Below are positions 57,401 to 64,000 of a stretch of DNA of 64,000 nucleotides, in pieces. The stretch's first letter is position 1, and each line of letters starts with the position of its first letter. The stretch spans positions 2,431,001 through 2,495,000 of the forward strand of contig JBCAMK010000004.1 of NCBI GenBank assembly GCA_038503065.1, read 5' to 3'. The DNA is from Paragyromitra xinjiangensis (lineage: Eukaryota; Ascomycota; Pezizomycetes; Pezizales; Discinaceae). Under the pieces are notes generated by a model, which made no database searches, was not told the origin of the DNA, and saw nothing but the letters and a program-made list of their open reading frames with translations. A program made the translations under genes and the position numbers.

Positions 57401-60400
57401 TCATCAGATATCGTGTCGTAAAGCTCCAAGAAAGCAACCGATGAATAAAACTCTGTTAGCCCAGCGAAGAAGGTTCCCATGCAAGCAGCACTTAGCGGTT
57501 CACAGCAGTGAGTTGCTAAATCTGCCGCGATGTCGTAGTGGCCATAGATTGCAGCGATGATGAGGCGATACATATGGTAAAGATAAATGTGGCTCATGCT
57601 CTCGCTAGCCATAATCTTCGTAAGAGCTCTACCATCGCCCAACTCCTCTCCTTCGAAACAAAGCGGATCTGGGTTCCCTAGCCCCCGGAGATTGAGCAAG
57701 AATTGTAGCGGCAAGCTTAGCCACCACATCCCACTCTGCTGCTTAAATCTTCGAATACTCGGCTTTGTAGTGGCCATCTTTGAGTGAATGACTGCCAAAT
57801 TTTCACCACCAAACATTCCAAAAGCTGGTATCTCGGCCCTATCAAGAATTAGCCCTTTTCGTTCCACCAAATTGCCGTTAAAACAAAAAATACGAACATA
57901 GCAAACACCGTATAGTCCACATTAAACATAGCCATCCCTGCGCTGACCGCTTGATGCAAGCATCGAAGGACATCGTTCATACTTTGGTGAAATATCCCGA
58001 TATGACTTGCATAAACTTCGTAAATTGCCGGAGCAAGTGCACAAAGGCCAGGCTCTCTTTCGATGAGGTCGATAGCTAATCTTCCGAAAGCATAGCTCTT
58101 AAGAGATGCATCCTGTGTTCCCTCATTGGATAGAATTACCCCCGTCATGAGCATAGGATAGGCACCGGCAGTTGAGACTCCAAATTCCAGACTTATTGCA
58201 ACGCTGGTGAAGCACACCGATTGTAGCAGCGCAGGTCGACTCATATACACCGGCAATAACATTCTCGAGATGAGCTCCTGGAGAAGTATAAGGTTCTCGT
58301 CTTTTAACTCGGGCAGTTTCTCGATAGCCTTGATTTGCTCTACATCCATGAGAATCCTAGGTTTCATCATGTTGGCGTGGACCTTGGCTTCTTCATCGTC
58401 CAGCGGTACTTCCCAGTTAAGGACGCTTAATCCCAAAAGCCCCGTTTCGATCGTCTCATTCAATTTACCCTGTACAAGCAGGCAACTCATTTTGTGAATC
58501 AGGCACCTGATTTTCTCTCGGGGTTTGGTGCACCTCGGCAAGATCTTGTCCGCAAGGATGATAGAATCCTCGTATTTGTTCTGCGCGAAATAGCCTTCCA
58601 TTAACGACAAGTTGATTTCTAGGGCTAACTCATCCATTTCCACAATGGCTTGTGCCTGCCCAACTACTCCTTGAGGCAACTCTAAGCCAATGCTGAATCG
58701 TTTTTTCAACTTCATTCCCCCGTCATGCAGTTCCTCCTCAGCCTCCTCGTAGTCGTCCAACAACCTTTTCGCTACTAGAAAATACGATAAAGCCGCATCA
58801 AACGCTGTAGCAGCAATTGCTTTCTTACCGGCCCTCAGGTTCAATTCCATAAGTGTGTGTCGCTCCGTTTTCTCCAATGGCGATAGCCAGTGATTCAGGT
58901 GATTCACAATCTCGTACAGCATATTTTCCAGCTCGTCGTCGGGCACCTTCTCCAGCAGCCTAATCCCAATCATCCTATGAACTCCACGTCTCTCACCCCC
59001 GGGAATCAACGAATAAGCAGCTTGCTGTACCCTATCGTGTAAAAACCTGTAGGTAACCTCTTCGTCATGTTCCGATGGCGATGGCGAAAATCTTGGAGGA
59101 AAATAGGACTCCCCATCTAATCCATATGGCGTGCATATTGGTCCGTCTCCGGAAGGATATCCCCCTGGTTCTCTGCCTAAAGCCAGTGGAATTTTGTAGT
59201 TCCCGCTGGTGGGTAATAGTAAACCGGCGTCCAATGCCCCCCAAAGGTCAGCTGCCGTTTCCTCCGGTTTTTTCCCCGCTGCCACAGCCAGTGCCTGCAA
59301 AGAGACCTTATCTGTTCCCATGCATGCTGCCAACACCATTGCTGTCCTAGTAGCATCACTCAACTTAAGCATCTGCTTTACCAACAAATCTACCACTGTA
59401 GGTGGTAGGTCTTCCGCCTCAATGCTGGTCAAGTTGAACCTCCATTGTCCACCACCCTTTCCCCCGAAATCAAACGTAATATATCCACCTCTATGTAAAC
59501 TCCGGAGAAGCTGCATAACAAAAAACGCATTGCCATGAGTCTTCGCGTAGACCAGCTCTACGAGAGTCTGCATTTCCGGGTCATCATTGAGTTTGCCAGA
59601 TTCTGGGTCTCGATGCAGCGTATCTCCAATAATTTTTCGTACGGAATCCTGAGTCAATGGCCCTAGCTCAATATCCACAACTTCAACACCAGCGTTTTCC
59701 TGAAGGTAATCCAGCATCGGTGGAAGAGGATGGTTTTCGTCAATTTCATTGTCTCTATAGGTACCGATAAGCAATAAACCTATACCCACAAGGGGAATTA
59801 TCGCGAAGCAAGCCCTCGTATTAGCGAATCCTATCCCAAAAGCCTGACATAATGAAAACGGCATCTAACCCCACGCTCCAGATCTCTTCTTGCTCTTAGC
59901 AGACAATTTACCTTTCGGTACGGTATCCCCACCAAATCTCTCAGCTCCTCCGGTCCTCCATTCCCTCATCCTTCTATTCGCCTCATCTGCTATGCCCACT
60001 ATCAAGCTCAGCTCGCTTTGAGAACACCACTGCAGATCATCCAAAAATAGCACTAACCCTTTCCTCCCAAAGACTGCCAAAAACCGCCCGATAACCTCGC
60101 GAAACCGATTTTCTCTCTCCGTAGGGCCCAGACTCGCCAGAGGTTCAATTTTGTAGTCCGAACCCAACAATATCTTTAATTCCGGGATAACGTCCACCAA
60201 TACCGCAGCATCTCCATCTAAAGCCTTGATAGTATCTGTTCGCCATCTTGAAAGACTTTGTTGTGATTCCGAGAGAACCTGTCGAACAAGATCTTGCAGC
60301 GCCTGAACCAATGTAAAGAAACTGAACCCCCGCTTATATTGGTCGAACTTTCCTGAGGTAAAATATCCCCTGTTCTCTGCCACCGGTCGTTGAATCTCGT

Positions 60401-62242
60401 TTACTAGTCGCGATTTTCCAACTCCAGAGCCACCCCTCACCACAACCATACTGCAACCCTGGACAGAACACTTCTCGTAGGTACTTTTCAATTTCTCCAC
60501 CGCCTCTTCCCTGCCGTAAAGTTTCTCAGTAATGACAAACTGGCTCGTCGTATCCAATTCCCCAACCCTCATCCCTTCCAAACTTCGTCCCTCACTCATT
60601 CTCTTAATCAACGTATCAAGATCCGCCTTGAGCCCAGAGGCAATCTGGTACCTATCTTCCGCGTTCTTCTGCAGCAATTTCATGATCACTGCCGATACTG
60701 CTAGTGGGATCGATGCATTCATCTCCGTTGGTGGTACTGGTTGCTGAGCAATATGTTGATGTATCAACTCTAATGGGTCCGTACTCCGAAACGGTAGAAA
60801 CCCCACAACAAGCTCGTAAAGTGCTACCCCCAAGGAATAAAAATCTGCCCGGTAATCAATGGACCTATTCATTCTTCCAGTACACTCCGGTGCAATATAT
60901 TGTAATGGTGCAGGGTTTTGCCCTCTCAACATCGACCCATCTGTTCCCCTTCCAGGATCCTCCCGCTCTAACCTGGATGCTAGATGCCAACCACCCAGTT
61001 TCCCCACGATTGAAGATGCAACTGAGTGCGATTTTGGGGTTGGTGGAGACTTGGTAGTCGGAGACTTGACAACAAGGATGGAAAAAGTGTTCACGTTGTT
61101 GTGGGTAATCCCGGATCTGTGGGCTACTGAGAGAACCTGTACAACGTTCGAGAATACGGAGAGTATTTTGATTAGATCCGACTGCGTCCGAGGTTTTGCA
61201 ACCGGACGTGAAGGGCTTCTCAGCCCCTCGGAAGGCATCTCAAGAGTTAGAGGGTTATCAGGCAAAAACATCTCCCTTACAGTCATGTGGCTTGCTTCGT
61301 CACAGTATATCAGAGTCATGCCACCCTCTGGAAGATACTCCCATGCATAAGGTCGTATAACCGTCGGGAGAGATGTAAGGACATGGGAATTAGAAGAAGA
61401 ATTCGAGGGAAAAGTTTGCGCCTGTCGAAGGTCCGGGCCTCCCGTCCCAGCTGAAGAGGATTGAGAATGGAGAGACGATCGGGATGAATTGCTAGGAGGG
61501 CCGTGGGAAAGCATCTTCCATTCATGGCGGAGACGAGCAAGAGTATCGAGGTGATTCACCGCACAGAGCTTTAACACTACGGGCTTACCGGATGTTAAAG
61601 ATTTTGCTCTATAGACTTGAATATGATTCTAGACATCGGTCACCAGCTCCCGTTAGTTTTCTTGACATGGATAAATACACGAAATGCCTCACCGATTTCT
61701 TCTTGGTTGACACCATTGCAAGTACGGGGAACACATACAATAACGTAAATTACCCTCAGGTCCCCATATCCTGGAACATGGGGCACATTTGAATTCGCGG
61801 TGCCCCCACCCTCCGTTTCGTTGTCTGATGTATCCCCTCTGACCGTTTCTTGATCTCCCAACGTTGCTGTACCAGAAGCACTACTTCGCCCACTTTCAAC
61901 CTGCTCGATCCCTTCCATCGCTTCTGCGGAAACGATCAAACCAAATGGTATGGTCACGCCAGCAGCAGAATTCACATTTCCAGCCAGCATCTGTGCAACA
62001 AGCAAAGATGACGCAGCTGCGCTCCCGCCCAAACCCAATCCTGAGCCCGAATTTCCAGACCCTGACCCTGGGGAAGGCACGAGCGGAGCTGCCACACGTT
62101 CTGGTAATGTTGGTGCTTGTGGTGGCATCGTCGAAACTCGAGAAACACGCGGTGAGGCCGATGGAATTGCTTGAGTTTCTGAAGATGAGAATAAGGCGTT
62201 CCCGTGGCACGATCCATAAGTTGAGGATGAACCGGCAGACAT
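54420..62242 (-). CDS. Group X hybrid histidine kinase with N-terminal kinase-like domain (Mak2/Mak3/Chk1 type)
   Basis: Predicted two-component sensor that feeds a phosphorelay to stress and MAP-kinase pathways. Eight exons on the minus strand: 61739-62242, 59870-61628, 57898-59779, 57036-57838, 56121-56969, 55472-56063, 54727-55408, 54420-54662, giving about 2437 aa. In order: Gly/Ser-rich N terminus; protein-kinase-like domain about 155-430 (VYRAKSLTSGKPVVLKL; YIAPECTGRMNRSIDYRADF) in which the catalytic HRD region reads HNNVN; AAA/NTPase with P-loop GGSGVGKS near 560 and LVLFLDDLQW; a long helical repeat region to about 1640; GAF about 1740-1905; H-box NMSHEIRTPFNAL with His about 1930; HATPase with DTGIGIP and GGTGLGLAISKKL; a degenerate receiver about 2162-2279; and an intact C-terminal receiver with Glu2313-Asp2314, phospho-Asp2362 (LMDIQMP) and Lys in AKPI. 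The junction at 57838/57898 has an alternative solution a few codons different. Confidence 0.93.
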
Positions 62243-64000
62243 GAGTTTTCCACGGTGGCGCTATGGGCCGTGGGGAGTTGCACAAGAACGCACACTTGCA
62301 GAAATAGAGGGGTACTGCCGCCTGTCGGTCTTAATCCTTGAAAGTGAGGCGTTCGAGGATAAACTGCTTTTTTTTTTGTTTGGTTGGGTTTCGTGCGTGA
62401 GCTGTTATCTAGGCATCCTCCTGCCTCCAAACTAGACCTATCTATCTCCCAACCAAATACGACCTGGAAATGTCCTCCACGGCAAAGAAGTTTCGAATCT
62501 ACGAAACGTATCGAATTTGTTTGCTGGGTTGACTTGAGATGGATAATGTATTAGGGTCGTGGGGTATTACACGTGATCGTTCCTTTACGATTTCAGTGCT
62601 GGTGGAACAGGAGATTCGAACGAAGCAAGAGTGTACCTATCGTTAAATTCTAAGTATTAGTCCAGGTTGGGTAGATCAAGCCTTCTAGTCAAAGTGGAAC
62701 ACACGAGCTGATATTGTATGTTCTTGGGCTCGCAACGAAAGCGACAGAGATAAACGATGCGGGGAGGTTTCGACACGGTGGTCGTCGGGATGTGCAGGTA
62801 CACGACGATCACCAAGCCTAGATGATCAACTGTGACGATAACTCAAGACGCCAGCACTCTATGGGGTAGCGGTGGCTAATATCCTCTAGTTTTTCCGATA
62901 TAGCGCCAGCGGGACGAACCACTTGTAAAGAAAGTCGTGAGTTGAATGGAGTACGGTCGTTGAATACCAGCCCTTAGATTGATGGCCAAGTGAAGTTAAA
63001 GGACAACCTTTTCCTTCACCCAAGATCGCCAGACTATACGTTTGTCCGTATGATACGCCGGATACGGAGTGGGGAAAACGACAAGGGAAGTGGAGAAAAA
63101 ACACACCAGCGCGCAGGCCTCAAACAGGCCCTACTGTGTCAGTCCCGCAAGGGCCACCGGATCGGGGTTTGGTAGGTATGCTCGATTCAGTACCTACCTG
63201 CTGATGCTTTCAGGGCAACCGGCGATTCCCAGGGCTCGAGGCTTATTTGGTTTCGGCACGAGTATCTAGATTATTTCACCAGGGGCTCCATACCTATAGT
63301 GAAGCAACACTCTCTTCTCTTTTGTTGCAATTCTCAAAATATCGTTAACGTCGGGAACTAATCCTAGGGATAAATGTCAGGGGTGAGCCGAGAGCAACGG
63401 TAATGCATCCTTTCTCTCCCTCCCGCGAGCGCATATCAGGTTAGAAATCGAACTAAAGAAGTTCGGGATGCACCTCTTCTACATCCTTCACGAATTTTCC
63501 ACGTATATCAAGGGCCCACGATAAACAAAACCTACCCCCTCCTTTGAGGCAAAGTTAGATGGAACTCTTTTGGTACTCCAAAGACAGTGCCAGCCAAACG
63601 TGCTCAAAAGAAGGATCGAGATTTTCTTTCTGGATCGGCCTTCTGACTTTGTTACTGCTAGTTGCCCTGCTAACCACGAACTCGGGGGCGGGGGATAGGA
63701 CACTCTTTTCCTTTTCCTCTTGTTTGTGACATCCAGCTAGACTCATGGGGCAGGCCCCAGACACCAAACCTTTGACCAGAGATACTCTACCACCTAGGAC
63801 TTTATCTATGATACATAGCTGCGCCTAGCACAACCCTATGATTTTTCTCCCATCCTACATCAAACCCGCCCCCTTTTCCTCTTCCAGGGAAAACTCCAAG
63901 TTGTGGTGGAAACTGTCGTGACGTCATAGCTGGTGAGCCCCTTACCCGCTCGTGGCTGAAAGGTCGGATTTGGTGTGACCTTACAAAAATAAATTACCGT
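62243..64000. other. Promoter side of the histidine kinase gene and right end of window
   Basis: The first few hundred bases should hold the kinase promoter and leader (a T10 run near 62369-62378). Beyond that, frames are short and lack motifs. No gene, RNA or repeat is supported to the window end. Confidence 0.5.

Noticed and set aside
62600..62640. GATTCGAAC resembling a tRNA T-loop on the minus strand
   Set aside because: The flanking five-base stem does not pair and no D-arm or anticodon arm can be drawn; not a tRNA.
1..64000. CRISPR-like array or biosynthetic gene cluster
   Set aside because: The tandem repeats have no spacer-repeat alternation of CRISPR type, the genes are eukaryotic with introns, and no PKS, NRPS, terpene or transporter set is present.

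Overview
The window looks like nuclear DNA of a filamentous ascomycete (Pezizomycotina; a Pezizomycetes-type genome is my guess, not shown). The reasons are short introns (about 45-250 bp) with GT...AG ends and CTAAC/CTAAT-like branch sites, a fungal-type gene set (Gtr1, Rad9/Crb2-like, Pol4, Pds5, LAP2-type leukotriene A4 hydrolase, group X hybrid histidine kinase) and wide intergenic spaces with small inverted-repeat elements and short tandem repeats. There is no rRNA, CRISPR array or large transposon ORF that I can support.

Layout. 1-5.9 kb: no supportable gene. 5.9-8.5 kb (+): BTB protein. 9.3-11.3 kb (+): cytosolic lysyl-tRNA synthetase. 12.6-13.8 kb (-): Gtr1/RagA GTPase. 13.8-17.1 kb: apparently gene-poor, with protein-like but unassigned frames on the minus strand. 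17.2-21.4 kb (+): Tudor-BRCT-BRCT checkpoint mediator (Rad9/Crb2/53BP1 class). 22-24 kb: two small minus-strand genes and an inverted-repeat element. 25.5-27.4 kb: a cluster of several unrelated tandem repeats. 27.9-29.8 kb (-): family X DNA polymerase. 32.4-37.7 kb (+): Pds5 cohesin regulator. 38.8-40.5 kb (+): PA2G4/Ebp1-like protein. 40.5-46.2 kb: repeat-rich region with a hairpin tandem array, a second copy of the inverted-repeat element, a small Cys-rich gene related to the one at 23.7 kb, a possible spliced unknown gene and a foldback element. 46.3-48.5 kb (+): leukotriene A4 hydrolase/aminopeptidase. 48.8-50.0 kb (+): second BTB protein. 50.5-51.9 kb (-): histidine phosphatase. 54.4-62.2 kb (-): a hybrid histidine kinase of about 2437 residues. 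The last 1.8 kb holds nothing I recognise.

Most genes are unrelated housekeeping or signalling genes. The only functional grouping is three chromosome-maintenance genes (checkpoint mediator, Pol X and Pds5) within about 20 kb, which may be chance. I did not find a convincing new biological system. The best candidates for novelty are the 96-bp tandem array of nested hairpins with one compensatory base-pair change (about 41.54-41.80 kb), the three-copy hairpin array at 26.53-26.79 kb, the pair of small Cys-rich proteins, and the unassigned spliced frame near 44 kb. Exon coordinates were worked out by hand from reading frames and splice motifs; summed exon lengths were checked to be multiples of three for the multi-exon genes, but single-base errors remain possible.
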